From Blastococcus sp. CCUG 61487 (GTDB taxonomy: Bacteria > Actinomycetota > Actinomycetes > Mycobacteriales > Geodermatophilaceae): 64,000 nucleotides of DNA. Both the position numbers and the translations under genes were made by a program. The notes under the pieces are model-generated. The model was given only the letters and a program-made list of their open reading frames with translations. It was not told the DNA's origin and did no database searches. The stretch spans positions 29,081 to 93,080 of the forward strand of contig NZ_LWUA01000243.1 of the NCBI RefSeq assembly GCF_005222955.1, written 5' to 3'. This document shows positions 55,761-64,000 of this stretch, one piece after another. The first letter of the stretch is position 1, and each line of letters starts with the position of its first letter.

Positions 55761-58043
55761 TCAGCCCGGCGTGGAGCGGCTCGCGTCGGCCAGGGGGCGC
55801 GACGGGCGTCCCAGCCACGCCCGGAAGTCGGCGACCGGCATCGGGCGGGCGATGGCGTAGCCCTGGGCGATGTCGCAGCCGAGCCGCGCCAGCGCGGTGT
55901 GCGTCTCGGCGTCCTCGATCCCCTCGGCCACCACCCGCACACCCAGCCGGTGCGCGAGCAGGGCCGTGTACTCGACGATCGCGGCGGCCTTGTCGTCCCC
56001 GGCGACGTCGCGGGTCAGGGTGCGGTCGAGCTTCAGTTCGTCGGCCGGCAGGTGGCGCAGGTAGGCCAGGGAGCTGTAGCCGGTGCCGTAGTCGTCGATG
56101 GAGGTGCGCACGCCGAGGCGGCGCAGCTCACCGAGCACCTGCCGACCGCGCTCGGGGTCGGCCATGAGGGTGTCCTCGACGAGCTCGAGCGTCAGCGCCT
56201 CGGCCGGCAGCCCGTGCCGCTCCAGCGCCGTCCGCACCTTGGCCGGGAGGTCGACGTCGTTGACGTTGGCGGCCGACAGGTTGACCGAGACCGGGACGGG
56301 GTGCTGGAGCCACCACCCGGCGGCGGCGGTGAGGGCGAGGTCGAGGACCTTGTCGGTGAGCGGGCGGAGCAGGCCGGCCTGCTCGGCGGCCGGCAGGAGC
56401 TCGGCGGGGGAGAGCAGGCCGCGGACGGGGTGCTGCCAGCGGACCAGCGCCTCGACACCGACGACGTCGCCGTCGGTGAAGGAGACCTGCGGCTGGAGGT
56501 GGACGAGCAGCTCGTCGCCGTCGAGGGCGGTGCGGAGGTCCTCCATGGTGCGCAGCCGGTCGCCGCTGCCACCGTGGGGGTCCGGGGCGTAGACGTGCAC
56601 GCCCTCGCCGGCGCCCTTGGCGGCGTACATGGCGATGTCGGCGCAGCGCAGGAGCTCCTGGACGGTGGTGGCCGGGACGGGCGCGGTGGCGACGCCGATG
56701 CTGACGCCGACGTGCAGGCGGATGTCCTCGACCGGGAAGGGACGCAGGACGAGTGCGCGCAGTCGTTCGGCGCGGTCGTGGGCCTGGTCCAGCGAGATGT
56801 CGGGCAGCAGGACGGCGAACTCGTCGCCGCCGAGGCGCGCGAGGACCTCGCCGGGGCGCAGCGCCGGCTGGAGGCGGGGACCGATCTGGCGGAGCAGCTC
56901 GTCGCCGGCGGTGTGACCGAGGCTGTCGTTGACCTCCTTGAAGCCGTCGAGGTCGAGCAGCAGCAGGGCGGCCGGCCGGGCAGCGGTGGCCTCGGCGAGG
57001 ACCTGGTCGGCCTTCTCCAGCAGGACCCGGCGGTTGGGCAGGCCGGTCAGCTCGTCGGTGCGGGCCTGCTCGCGGACCTCGTTGAAGGCCCGGAGCTCGC
57101 CGAAGGTGGTGAAGGTGCGGACGATCGCGGCCAGCGTGCAGCCGGTGGCCAGCCAGGCGGCGCCGATCGGCAGCTGGTCACCCCAGCCGACCATCAGCAC
57201 CACGAGGCTCGCCAGCTGGCAGACCAGGGGCACCGCGATCAGCCGCCAGCTCAGCCGGATGCCGGCCTCGGTCACCGGGGGCGGAGCCGGGCGGGCGAGG
57301 TAAGCGGCCACGGCCACCAGCGCGACGCTGGCCAGCCAGGTGAGCTCCAGCGGGCCGCCGTCGACGTAGGTGCCGCGGACGGTCCGGGAGAACAGCAGGA
57401 GGTCGCCGACTGTCATCAGCGCCAGGGCGGGGACGAGCAGGCCCATCGTGCGGTCCAGCCGCAGGCCCAGGATCGAGCCGACCGCGAACAGCATCGCGAT
57501 GAGCAGCACGTCGGTCGCCGGCATGCCCAGCTGCATCAGGGGCACGGCTTGGCGCCCGGGGGCGGGGTCGAGATACGGCCCGATGAGGAACGCGACGCCC
57601 ACGGCGCCGGCGCCCAGGGCACCGATGACGCCGTCGAGCCACATGCTGGGGTGGAAGCGCGGCACGCGGACGCGGATCATCGAGACGACGGTGACGTAGA
57701 GCAGCAGGTAGCCGACCAGGGCGATCGCGTCGACGACGGGGCTGACGGTGCCGGTGGCGTCCGAGCCGGCCTGGTAGGTGCGCAGCGCGTTCCCGACGGT
57801 GCTGACCAGCAGCGCCGCGGACAGCGAGCGCCAGGCCAGCCGGTCCCGCGGGACGCGGTCGGCTGCCAGCCAGCACAGCGCGACGGCCGGCAGGTAGGCG
57901 ACGTTGTAGAGCACCAGGTCGTAGACGCCGTCCCACACCGCGCCCGCCGGACGCGGGCCGATGCCGGTGGCGAACGCCGCGACGCAGCCCAGCATCAGCA
58001 CCAGCAGCCCGCGCGAGCGCGGGTGCCGGCGCTGCTCCGTCAC
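55761..58043 (-). CDS. Membrane bifunctional GGDEF/EAL c-di-GMP protein
   Basis: 760 residues. Eight to nine membrane segments (~10-300), GGDEF domain (TDELTGLPNRRVLLEKADQ, LLDLDGFKEVNDSLGHTAGDE, RLGGDEFAVLLPD) and a complete EAL domain (VHLQPQVSFTDGDVVGVEALVRWQHP, SVNLSAANVND, ELVEDTLM, IDDYGTGYSSLAYLRHLPADELKLDR, VAEGIEDAE), so synthesis and hydrolysis are both possible. GTG 58043 has GGAG 5-6 nt upstream; the frame open to 58328 overlaps the leuS leader and is rejected. It is 55 bp upstream of its paralogue on the same strand, a tandem duplication. Confidence 0.9.
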   Translation of the reverse strand: MTEQRRHPRSRGLLVLMLGCVAAFATGIGPRPAGAVWDGVYDLVLYNVAYLPAVALCWLAADRVPRDRLAWRSLSAALLVSTVGNALRTYQAGSDATGTVSPVVDAIALVGYLLLYVTVVSMIRVRVPRFHPSMWLDGVIGALGAGAVGVAFLIGPYLDPAPGRQAVPLMQLGMPATDVLLIAMLFAVGSILGLRLDRTMGLLVPALALMTVGDLLLFSRTVRGTYVDGGPLELTWLASVALVAVAAYLARPAPPPVTEAGIRLSWRLIAVPLVCQLASLVVLMVGWGDQLPIGAAWLATGCTLAAIVRTFTTFGELRAFNEVREQARTDELTGLPNRRVLLEKADQVLAEATAARPAALLLLDLDGFKEVNDSLGHTAGDELLRQIGPRLQPALRPGEVLARLGGDEFAVLLPDISLDQAHDRAERLRALVLRPFPVEDIRLHVGVSIGVATAPVPATTVQELLRCADIAMYAAKGAGEGVHVYAPDPHGGSGDRLRTMEDLRTALDGDELLVHLQPQVSFTDGDVVGVEALVRWQHPVRGLLSPAELLPAAEQAGLLRPLTDKVLDLALTAAAGWWLQHPVPVSVNLSAANVNDVDLPAKVRTALERHGLPAEALTLELVEDTLMADPERGRQVLGELRRLGVRTSIDDYGTGYSSLAYLRHLPADELKLDRTLTRDVAGDDKAAAIVEYTALLAHRLGVRVVAEGIEDAETHTALARLGCDIAQGYAIARPMPVADFRAWLGRPSRPLADASRSTPG

Positions 58044-58173
58044 GACGTCTCCGACCACGAGCCGGTCATCGGCCTCGCCACGGCCCGGCTGCACACACCC
58101 CCGGCGGGTCACCCCTCCGACGGGTGAGGGCCCCGATGGTGCCGCGCTCCGGCCGGGCTCCGGGGCGCCGGAG

Positions 58174-58179
58174 TAGTCT
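58174..58179 (+). promoter_or_regulatory. -10 element of the leuS leader transcript
   Basis: TAGTCT ends 6 nt before the GTG (58186) of an 11-codon leader peptide, the leaderless spacing seen across the window. Confidence 0.6.
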
Positions 58180-58185
58180 GCTGGC

Positions 58186-58221
58186 GTGACCAGGCGGCTC
58201 CTGCTTCGCCGGCCGTGCTGA
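58186..58221 (+). CDS. Candidate leucine leader peptide (MTRRLLLRRPC)
   Basis: Eleven codons, GTG to TGA, encoding MTRRLLLRRPC with three consecutive Leu codons CTC-CTG-CTT (58198-58206); CTT is rare in a genome this GC-rich. It is leaderless, lies 135 bp upstream of leuS, and is followed by a hairpin overlapping its stop (58212-58220 with 58236-58244) and a U-tract terminator. The arrangement is that of amino-acid attenuation: slow decoding of Leu codons when charged tRNA-Leu is scarce would allow read-through into leucyl-tRNA synthetase. Inferred from sequence only. Confidence 0.7.
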   Translation: MTRRLLLRRPC

Positions 58222-58244
58222 CCTGACCCGTCCGACAGCACGGC
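58212..58244 (+). promoter_or_regulatory. Leader hairpin overlapping the leader-peptide stop
   Basis: GCCGTGCTG (58212-58220) pairs perfectly with CAGCACGGC (58236-58244). The first arm is inside the last codons of the leader peptide, so a ribosome there would prevent it from forming. CAGCA is also part of a competing long-range pairing of 58229-58240 with 58277-58288 (11 of 12 positions). Confidence 0.55.
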
Positions 58245-58245
58245 G

Positions 58246-58273
58246 ACCCCTCCTGCGCGAGGGGTTTCTTTCT
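58246..58273 (+). terminator. Intrinsic terminator in the leuS leader
   Basis: ACCCCTC (58246-58252) and GAGGGGT (58259-58265) with a 6-nt loop, followed by TTCTTTCT. It is the only terminator-like hairpin I found here with a clear T-rich tail, and it lies upstream of leuS on the coding strand, so it should act as an attenuator. Confidence 0.8.
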
Positions 58274-58320
58274 GTCTGCCGTCGGACGAGCACCTCCGTT
58301 CACTCCCGGGAGCACCAGCG

Positions 58321-61221
58321 ATGAGCAAGACCGCAGACCAGCCGACAGCCGAGACGGCGACCGGTGGGGAGATCCCGCCGCACCGCTACACGCCGGCGCT
58401 GGCCCAGGAGCTCGAGCTCCGCTGGCAGGACCGCTGGGAGTCCGAGGGCACCTTCCACACGCCCAACCCGACCGGGCGGCTGAGCGAGGGCTTCGAGCGG
58501 GTCGCCGAGCGGCCGAAGTTCTTCGTGATGGACATGTTCCCGTACCCCTCGGGTGCGGGCCTGCACGTCGGGCACCCGCTCGGTTACCTGGGCACGGACG
58601 TCACCAGCCGGTTCCGCCGCATGGACGGCGACAACGTGCTGCACCCGATGGGCTACGACGCCTTCGGTCTGCCCGCCGAGCAGTATGCCGTCCAGACCGG
58701 GCAGCACCCGCGGGTCACCACCGAGGCCAACATCGCCGCGATCAGCGCGCAGCTGCGCCGGCTGGGCGTCGACCACGACCAGCGCCGGACCTTCGCCACG
58801 ATCGACCCCGGCTACTACAAGTGGACGCAGTGGATCTTCCTGCAGATCTTCGGGTCGTGGTTCGACGAGGAGGCCGGCAAGGCCCGCCCGATCGCCGAGC
58901 TGGTCGCCGAGCTGGACGCCGGCACGCGGCAGCCGGGGGAGGGCACCAACCCCTCCGGCCGGCCGTGGGCGGAGCTGGACGACGTCGAGAAGCGACGCGT
59001 CGTGGACGCGCACCGGCTGGCCTACCTCCACGAGGCGCCGGTCAACTGGTGCCCCGGCCTGGGCACCGTGCTGTCCAACGAGGAGGTCACCGCCGACGGC
59101 CGGTCGGAGCGCGGCAACTTCCCGGTGTTCCGGCGCCCGCTCAAGCAGTGGATGATGCGGATCACCGCCTACGCCGACCGGCTGCTGGCCGATCTGGACC
59201 GGCTGGACTGGTCGGACTCGCTGAAGCTGATGCAGCGCAACTGGATCGGCCGCTCGACGGGCGCCAAGATCCGGTTCCCCGTCGGGGACGAGAGCGTCGA
59301 GGTCTTCACCACCCGGCCCGACACGCTGTTCGGGGCCACCTACATGGTGCTCGCGCCGGAGCACCCGCTGGTCGCCGCGCTGACCGCGGAGGCCTGGCCC
59401 GACGGCACCGACCCGTGGTGGACCGGCGGCGCGGCCACGCCGGCCGATGCCGTGCGCGAGTACCAGCGGCAGGCCTCCCGCCGCTCGGAGCTGGACCGCC
59501 AGGACGCCGGCCGGGAGAAGACCGGCGTGTGGCTGGGCGTCAGCGCCGTCAACCCGGTCAACGGTCGGGAGCTGCCGGTGTTCATCGCCGACTACGTGCT
59601 GACCGGCTACGGCACCGGAGCGATCATGGCCGTGCCGGGTGAGGACCAGCGCGACTGGGAGTTCGCGAGGACGTTCGGCCTGGACGTCGTCCCCACCGTG
59701 GAGCGGCCCGAGGGTTTCGACGACGACAGCGGCGCCTACACCGGGCCCGGGCGGATGATCAACTCCACCAACGCCGAGGTCTCGCTGGACGGCCTGGACA
59801 GGCAGACCGCCATCGCGCGGATCACCGACTGGCTGGTCGCCCGGGGCGCCGGCGAGGCGACCACCACCTACAAGCTGCGCGACTGGCTGTTCAGCCGGCA
59901 GCGCTACTGGGGCGAGCCGTTCCCGATCGTCTACGACGAGGACGACAACCCGATCGCCGTCCCCGAGTCGGCGCTGCCGGTGCTGCTGCCGGAGGTCGAC
60001 GACTACTCGCCGAAGACCTTCGCCGACGACGACGCCGACTCCTCGCCGGAGCCGCCGCTGTCGCGGGCCACGGACTGGACGACGGTCGAGCTGGACCTGG
60101 GCGACGGCCCGAAGAAGTACCGCCGCGAGACCAACACGATGCCCAACTGGGCCGGCTCCTGCTGGTACTACCTGCGCTACCTGGACCCGGGCGACGACAG
60201 CCAGATGGTCGACCCCGAGCTGGAGCGCTACTGGATGGGCCCGCGGGAGCCCGGTGACGTCGGCGGCGTCGACCTGTACGTCGGCGGCGTCGAGCACGCC
60301 GTGCTGCACCTGCTGTACGCCCGCTTCTGGCACAAGGTGCTGCACGACCTGGGCCACGTGTCCAGCGAGGAGCCGTTCCGGCGGCTGGTGAACCAGGGGT
60401 ACATCTCGGCCTACGCCTACACCGACGAGCGCGGCTTCTACGTGCCCGCCGCCGAGGTCGTCGAGCAGGACGGTCAGTTCTTCCACGAGGGCAAGCCGGT
60501 CAACCGCGAGTACGGGAAGATCGGCAAGAGCCTGAAGAACATGGTCACGCCCGACGAGATGATCGGCCAGTACGGGGCGGACACGTTCCGCGTGTACGAG
60601 ATGTCGACCGGCCCGCTGGAGCAGTCGCGGCCGTGGGAGACCAAGGCCGTGGTCGGCTCGCAGCGGCTGCTGCAGCGCATCTGGCGGGTCGTCGTCGACG
60701 AGGTGTCCGGGGCCGTCCGCGCGGCCGACGACCTCGAGGCGGGCGAGGAGACGCTGCGCGCGCTGCACAAGACGATCGACGGCGTCCGCGACGGCTACTC
60801 GACGCTGCGGTTCAACATCGCCGTCGCCCGGATCACCGAGCTGACCAACCACCTGACGCAGGCCTACGGGTCCTCGTCACCGGTGCCGCGGTCGGTCGTC
60901 GAGCCGCTGGTGCTGATGGTCGCGCCCCTGGCCCCGCACCTGGGCGAGGAGCTGTGGGCGCGGCTGGGCCACGACGAGTCGGTGGCCTGGGCGCGGTTCC
61001 CCGTGGCCGAGGCGCGCTGGCTGGTCGACGACATGGTGCAGGTCGCCGTCCAGGTCAACGGGAAGGTCCGCGCCCAGGTCAGCGTGCCGGCCGACGCCGA
61101 CGCCGCGGCCCTGGAGGAGGCGGCCCGCGCCGACGAGAAGATCGCCGGCTACCTGGACGGGGCGACGGTGCGTCGCGTCGTCGCCGTCCCGGGACGGCTG
61201 GTGAACTTCGTCCTCGGCTGA
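58321..61221 (+). CDS. leuS: Leucyl-tRNA synthetase
   Basis: 966 residues. Class Ia synthetase: the HIGH box reads [10 protein letters not shown] (~residue 81), the KMSKS box [10 protein letters not shown] (~residue 733); the CP1 editing domain contains [22 protein letters not shown] and the [10 protein letters not shown] region. [14 protein letters not shown] and the C-terminal [14 protein letters not shown] are LeuS-typical. It charges tRNA-Leu and edits mischarged isoleucine-like residues. ATG 58321 with GGGAG 8 nt upstream. A leader peptide plus terminator precedes it (58186-58273). Convergent with lipB (12-bp gap). Confidence 0.97.
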   Translation: MSKTADQPTAETATGGEIPPHRYTPALAQELELRWQDRWESEGTFHTPNPTGRLSEGFERVAERPKFFVMDMFPYPSGAGLHVGHPLGYLGTDVTSRFRRMDGDNVLHPMGYDAFGLPAEQYAVQTGQHPRVTTEANIAAISAQLRRLGVDHDQRRTFATIDPGYYKWTQWIFLQIFGSWFDEEAGKARPIAELVAELDAGTRQPGEGTNPSGRPWAELDDVEKRRVVDAHRLAYLHEAPVNWCPGLGTVLSNEEVTADGRSERGNFPVFRRPLKQWMMRITAYADRLLADLDRLDWSDSLKLMQRNWIGRSTGAKIRFPVGDESVEVFTTRPDTLFGATYMVLAPEHPLVAALTAEAWPDGTDPWWTGGAATPADAVREYQRQASRRSELDRQDAGREKTGVWLGVSAVNPVNGRELPVFIADYVLTGYGTGAIMAVPGEDQRDWEFARTFGLDVVPTVERPEGFDDDSGAYTGPGRMINSTNAEVSLDGLDRQTAIARITDWLVARGAGEATTTYKLRDWLFSRQRYWGEPFPIVYDEDDNPIAVPESALPVLLPEVDDYSPKTFADDDADSSPEPPLSRATDWTTVELDLGDGPKKYRRETNTMPNWAGSCWYYLRYLDPGDDSQMVDPELERYWMGPREPGDVGGVDLYVGGVEHAVLHLLYARFWHKVLHDLGHVSSEEPFRRLVNQGYISAYAYTDERGFYVPAAEVVEQDGQFFHEGKPVNREYGKIGKSLKNMVTPDEMIGQYGADTFRVYEMSTGPLEQSRPWETKAVVGSQRLLQRIWRVVVDEVSGAVRAADDLEAGEETLRALHKTIDGVRDGYSTLRFNIAVARITELTNHLTQAYGSSSPVPRSVVEPLVLMVAPLAPHLGEELWARLGHDESVAWARFPVAEARWLVDDMVQVAVQVNGKVRAQVSVPADADAAALEEAARADEKIAGYLDGATVRRVVAVPGRLVNFVLG

Positions 61222-61233
61222 CCGCCGGGGCCG

Positions 61234-61881
61234 TCAGGCCGGAACGGCCGTGGTGAGGACGGCGCGCATCGCGTCCACGACCGGGTCCAGCGCGTCGGCG
61301 ACGGAGACGTCCCGGCCGAGCTCGGCGGACAGCGACGTCACGCCGGCGTCCGGGATGCCGCAGGGGACGATGGCGCCGAACGCCCCCAGGTCGGGATCGC
61401 AGTTGAGCGCGAAGCCGTGCATGGTGACCCCGCGGGCGACCCGGATGCCGATGGCCGCGACCTTCCGCTCGGGACGCCCGGTCGCCGGGTCGGCGGGCAG
61501 CCAGACGCCGCTGCGGCCCTCGACCCGGCCCGCGGTCACGCCGAAGCCGGCGCAGACGTCGATGAGCGCGCCCTCCAGGCGGCGGACGTAGGCGACGACG
61601 TCGACGGGGTCGGGCAGGGCCACGATCGGATAGCCGACGAGCTGCCCCGGTCCGTGCCAGGTGATCTTGCCGCCGCGGTCGACGTCGACCACCGGGGTGC
61701 CGTCGACCGGCCGCTCGTGGGGCTCGGTGCGCTTGCCGGCGGTGTAGACCGACGGGTGCTCCAGGAGCAGGAGCGTGTCCGGCCCCGTGCCGGCCACCCG
61801 TCGCTCGTGCAGCTCGCGCTGCATCTCCCAGGCCCGCTCGTAGGGGACGAGGCCCGCTCGGATCACCGTCAGCTCGGTCAC
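61234..61881 (-). CDS. lipB: Lipoyl(octanoyl) transferase
   Basis: 215 residues. Motif [19 protein letters not shown] (residues 69-87), catalytic Lys140 ([10 protein letters not shown]) and Cys174 ([11 protein letters not shown]). It moves octanoyl from acyl carrier protein to apo-lipoyl domains, the substrate for LipA encoded at 50270-51244; the two are adjacent in M. tuberculosis (Rv2217/Rv2218) but ~10 kb apart here. GTG 61881 is leaderless, and its -10 includes the stop codon of the upstream amine oxidase. Confidence 0.96.
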   Translation of the reverse strand: MTELTVIRAGLVPYERAWEMQRELHERRVAGTGPDTLLLLEHPSVYTAGKRTEPHERPVDGTPVVDVDRGGKITWHGPGQLVGYPIVALPDPVDVVAYVRRLEGALIDVCAGFGVTAGRVEGRSGVWLPADPATGRPERKVAAIGIRVARGVTMHGFALNCDPDLGAFGAIVPCGIPDAGVTSLSAELGRDVSVADALDPVVDAMRAVLTTAVPA

Positions 61882-61887
61882 GCAGCC

Positions 61888-61893
61888 AGCCTA
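61888..61893 (-). promoter_or_regulatory. -10 element of lipB overlapping the amine oxidase stop codon
   Basis: TAGGCT on the minus strand ends 6 nt before GTG 61881; its first three bases are the TAG stop of the upstream gene. Confidence 0.55.
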
Positions 61894-63117
61894 GGCCCGC
61901 AACTGGCGCAGCACCGCCCGCGCGGCACGGGCGCCGCTGGCGAGAGCGCCCTGGATGGACGGGGTGTCGCGGTGGTCGCCGCACACGAACAGCCCGTCGC
62001 CGAGGTCCACGGGGCGGCGCAGCTCCAGCGGTGGCACGGCGGCCGGTTGGGCGCCCGTGACGGTGATGCTGGTCAGGTGCGCCAGGTCGGTGGTCGCGAC
62101 GCCGTGCGCCCGGGCGATCTCCTCCCGGCCGTCGGCCTCCCGAGTCGGCGCCAGGGTCGAGCTGGCCACCAGCGCCCGGTCGTCCGGGCTGTAGCGGGGC
62201 TGGGCGTCGGTGAGCACGACCGTGTTGACCAGCGGCCCACCGGGGCGGCCGAGCACCAGCAGCGGCTCGTCCCACGGCGAGGTGGGCAGCACGTGCAGGT
62301 GGGTGGTGACCTGACGCGGCGCCGACGCGGGGAGGCCGGGCAGCAGCTCCGCCGCGGTCGCCGGATCGGTGGCGACGACGACGGCGTCCGCGCGGACGGA
62401 GCCCGACCCGGTGCGGACCTCGCCCGGCGTGACGCCGGTGACCCGCCGACCTAGCTGCAGCGCGTGCACCGGGAGGCGCGCCGCGAGCTGCTCGCCCACC
62501 GCCTGCATCCCGCGGGCGGGCAGGCCGATGCGGCCCCGGACGAAGCTGCGCCACAGCAGGTCCAGGTAGCGGCTGGAGGTCTCGAGCCCGTCCTCGAGCA
62601 GGACCCCGGCCAGGAACGGCCGGAGGAAGCGGTCGAGTGACTCCCCGCCGGCGCCGGCGCTGCGGAGGGCCTCCTCGGCGGTGCGTTCGGGGGCCGCGAG
62701 CAACCGCCGCACCGGCAGGTAGCCGGCGCGCACCGAGAACGCGGCGAGCGCGGCCTTCTCGCGCAGGGTGCCGATCGGTGCGGTGACCGTGGCGGGCAGC
62801 GTGGTGGGGCGGCTGCGCGGGTCGACGACGCGGTGGGTGGTTCCCTCACCGGGGATGCGCGCGCCGGTGCGGAAGTAGCCGAGGTCGAGATCGGCTAGGT
62901 CGAGGTCGGCCACCCGCGGGTAGCCGGTGTTGAGTACCTGGAACCCCCGGTCGACGACGAACCCGTCGATCCGATCGGTGCTCAGCCGCCCACCGACGTG
63001 GTCGCTGCCCTCCAGCACGAGGACGTCGCGCCCGGCCGCTGCCAGCCGCGTCGCGGCCGCCAGCCCGGCCAGGCCCGCCCCCACCACCACGACCTCGGCC
63101 CGCGTCGGCTGCGTCAC
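61891..63117 (-). CDS. FAD-dependent amine oxidase/desaturase-like protein
   Basis: 408 residues. N-terminal FAD site EVVVVGAGLAGLAAATRLAAAGRDVLVLEGSDHVGGRL (dinucleotide motif plus the second-Glu and GGR box), YPRVADLDL, a middle substrate domain, and C-terminal GDGLFVCGDHRDTPSIQGALASGARAA closing the FAD site. It belongs to the NAD(P)-binding Rossmann amine-oxidase/protoporphyrinogen-oxidase superfamily; the substrate is unknown. GTG 63117 with TACCGT 6 nt upstream; the slightly longer frame to 63174 overlaps this promoter. lipB starts 9 bp downstream. Confidence 0.88.
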   Translation of the reverse strand: MTQPTRAEVVVVGAGLAGLAAATRLAAAGRDVLVLEGSDHVGGRLSTDRIDGFVVDRGFQVLNTGYPRVADLDLADLDLGYFRTGARIPGEGTTHRVVDPRSRPTTLPATVTAPIGTLREKAALAAFSVRAGYLPVRRLLAAPERTAEEALRSAGAGGESLDRFLRPFLAGVLLEDGLETSSRYLDLLWRSFVRGRIGLPARGMQAVGEQLAARLPVHALQLGRRVTGVTPGEVRTGSGSVRADAVVVATDPATAAELLPGLPASAPRQVTTHLHVLPTSPWDEPLLVLGRPGGPLVNTVVLTDAQPRYSPDDRALVASSTLAPTREADGREEIARAHGVATTDLAHLTSITVTGAQPAAVPPLELRRPVDLGDGLFVCGDHRDTPSIQGALASGARAARAVLRQLRA

Positions 63118-63123
63118 CGGCCC

Positions 63124-63129
63124 ACGGTA
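63124..63129 (-). promoter_or_regulatory. -10 element of a leaderless promoter for the amine oxidase
   Basis: TACCGT on the minus strand ends 6 nt before GTG 63117. Confidence 0.55.
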
Positions 63130-63187
63130 GCCAGCCCGCCGTCGCGGAGCCTGTGGACGACGGACCCGCCGCACCCGCGGTTCGGCC

Positions 63188-63193
63188 TACGGT
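63188..63193 (+). promoter_or_regulatory. -10 element of a leaderless promoter for the kinase gene
   Basis: TACGGT ends 7 nt before ATG 63201, divergent from the amine oxidase. Confidence 0.55.
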
Positions 63194-63200
63194 CCCCGTC

Positions 63201-64000
63201 ATGTCCGCAGCCGAACCGGAATCCGCGCCGCCCGTCGTCCCCGGCTACACGCTCCAGGAGCTGCTGGGCCGCGGCAGCACGGGCGAGGTGTGGCGGGCGG
63301 TGCCGCGGCGCGGCGGCGCGGCGGTGGCGGTCAAGGTGCTGGTGGAGGGCGATCCGGGGCGGCAGGCGCGGGAGGCGGCGCTGCTCGGCGAGCTCGACCA
63401 CCCCCACCTCGTCCGGCTGGTCGAGGTCGTCCACCAGCCGCGACGAGGCGGCGGGGCACCGCGGGTCGCGCTCGTCCTCGAGCTGCTCGAGGGCGGCAGC
63501 CTGGCCGCGCTGCTCGGCGTCCGCGGCCGGCTCACGCCCGGGGAGGTCGTGACGGTCTGCGCCCCGATCGCCGCGGCTCTGGCCCACGCGCACGCGCACG
63601 GCATCGTCCACGGCGACCTCGCGCCGGGCAACGTCGTCTTCACCGCCGAGGGGCGGCCGGTCCTGACCGACCTCGGCGTGGGGCGGGTGCTGGGCGAGGC
63701 GGCGGCCGCCGAGGTGACCCCGGCCTACGTCGATCCGACGGTCGCCCGCGGGGAGGTGCCCGGGCCCGCGTCGGACGTCTTCGGCGTGGCCGCCGCCGCC
63801 TTCCACGCGCTCACCGGCATCCCGCCGTGGAACGCCGCCGACCCGGCCGAGACCCTCGCCGTCGCCGCGCACGGGTCCCTGCCCGACCTGGCCGAGCTCG
63901 CGCCGGACGCGCCGCCGGCGTTGCTCGAGGTCATCGGCCGGGGGCTCGCGGCCGATCCGCAGCACCGCGGGTCGGCGGCCGCCTTCGCCCTCGACCTCCG
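63201..64000 (+). CDS. Serine/threonine protein kinase, N-terminal part (runs off the window)
   Basis: The first ~266 residues are present. Glycine loop LLGRGSTGEVWRAV, catalytic Lys in VAVKVLVEG, Glu in EAALLGELDHPHLV, catalytic loop HGDLAPGNVVF (HRD is HGD, but Asp and Asn are kept) and DLG (DFG variant, Asp kept). The activation-segment end AYVDPTVARGEVPGPASDVFGVAAAAFHALTG matches bacterial PknB-like kinases. The HGD and DLG changes are typical of a divergent actinobacterial subgroup and suggest altered regulation. The C-terminal region (linker or membrane domain) is beyond the edge. Confidence 0.87.
   Translation, partial: MSAAEPESAPPVVPGYTLQELLGRGSTGEVWRAVPRRGGAAVAVKVLVEGDPGRQAREAALLGELDHPHLVRLVEVVHQPRRGGGAPRVALVLELLEGGSLAALLGVRGRLTPGEVVTVCAPIAAALAHAHAHGIVHGDLAPGNVVFTAEGRPVLTDLGVGRVLGEAAAAEVTPAYVDPTVARGEVPGPASDVFGVAAAAFHALTGIPPWNAADPAETLAVAAHGSLPDLAELAPDAPPALLEVIGRGLAADPQHRGSAAAFALDL

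Noticed and set aside
58186..58320. T-box leader for leuS
   Set aside because: No specifier loop or T-box consensus (UGGNACC-type) is seen; the short Leu-containing frame fits leader-peptide attenuation better.
58044..58328. N-terminal extension of the GGDEF/EAL gene across the leuS leader
   Set aside because: It is low in hydrophobicity, overlaps the leader peptide and terminator in antisense, and a good Shine-Dalgarno precedes GTG 58043.

Overview
The window is very GC-rich, its genes often start with GTG, and its gene content is actinobacterial: a bifunctional RNase H/histidine phosphatase, GlnA1/GlnA2/GlnE, DUF4191, F420-linked enzymes, a GlnR-type operator and an IdeR/DmdR-type iron box. 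I infer a free-living actinobacterium, most likely of the Geodermatophilaceae type (Blastococcus/Geodermatophilus/Modestobacter). This is a judgement from overall character; no rRNA gene is present to prove it. Most of the window is ordinary chromosome. I see no prophage, IS element, CRISPR array or tRNA gene.

Layout. 1-9 kb: truncated wax-ester-synthase-type acyltransferase; alpha/beta hydrolase; the Nif3 / zinc-ribbon / RNase H-phosphatase trio (the order seen in M. tuberculosis Rv2230c-Rv2228c); TSUP exporter with a deaminase; PIG-L deacetylase; the RNase P RNA gene rnpB; small stress-type proteins; a methyltransferase. 8.8-16.7 kb: a complete Tad/Flp pilus locus (prepilin peptidase, Flp pilin, TadE, TadG-like, CpaB, TadZ, TadA, TadB, TadC) closed by a 20-bp perfect inverted repeat. 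16.7-23.5 kb: a baeRF-type protein with a small acidic partner, ChaB/Rho-N protein, M24 peptidase, diguanylate cyclase, F420:NADP oxidoreductase and a two-repeat DivIVA-like protein. 23.5-30.8 kb: nadE-panB, a GNAT carrying a minisatellite, a tandem universal stress protein, a MarR regulator, and a cysteine-containing HTH regulator next to a DoxX-ferredoxin-reductase operon. 30.8-38 kb: glnA2, GT-C-like membrane protein, class I amidotransferase, glnE, aquaporin. 38.9-45.3 kb: CDGSH protein facing a heme-oxygenase-fold redox enzyme, an SDR, and an iron-siderophore ABC importer under an iron box. 45.3-53.5 kb: glnA1 with a GlnR-type box, RDD protein, GNAT, DUF222/HNH nuclease, DUF4191, lipA, a long 11-residue-repeat helical protein, F420-dependent LLM oxidoreductase. 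53.5-64 kb: two tandem GGDEF/EAL membrane proteins, leuS behind a candidate leucine attenuator, lipB, an FAD amine oxidase and a truncated Ser/Thr kinase.

How the parts connect. GlnE should adenylylate GlnA1 (the target Tyr is present) but not GlnA2 (the motif is absent). LipA and LipB make and attach lipoyl groups. NadE and PanB are translationally coupled cofactor genes. The Tad genes form one coupled assembly line, with diguanylate cyclases nearby that could tune surface behaviour. The core gene order Nif3...panB...glnA2-glnE...glnA1-RDD-DUF4191-lipA-lipB resembles M. tuberculosis Rv2230c-Rv2217, opened up by insertions.

The most noteworthy non-coding signals are a leaderless 11-codon leader peptide with three consecutive Leu codons followed by a U-tract terminator just upstream of leuS, and a recurring exact architecture (TAnnnT, 6-7 nt, then GTG/ATG with no Shine-Dalgarno) at about a third of the genes, indicating frequent leaderless transcription.
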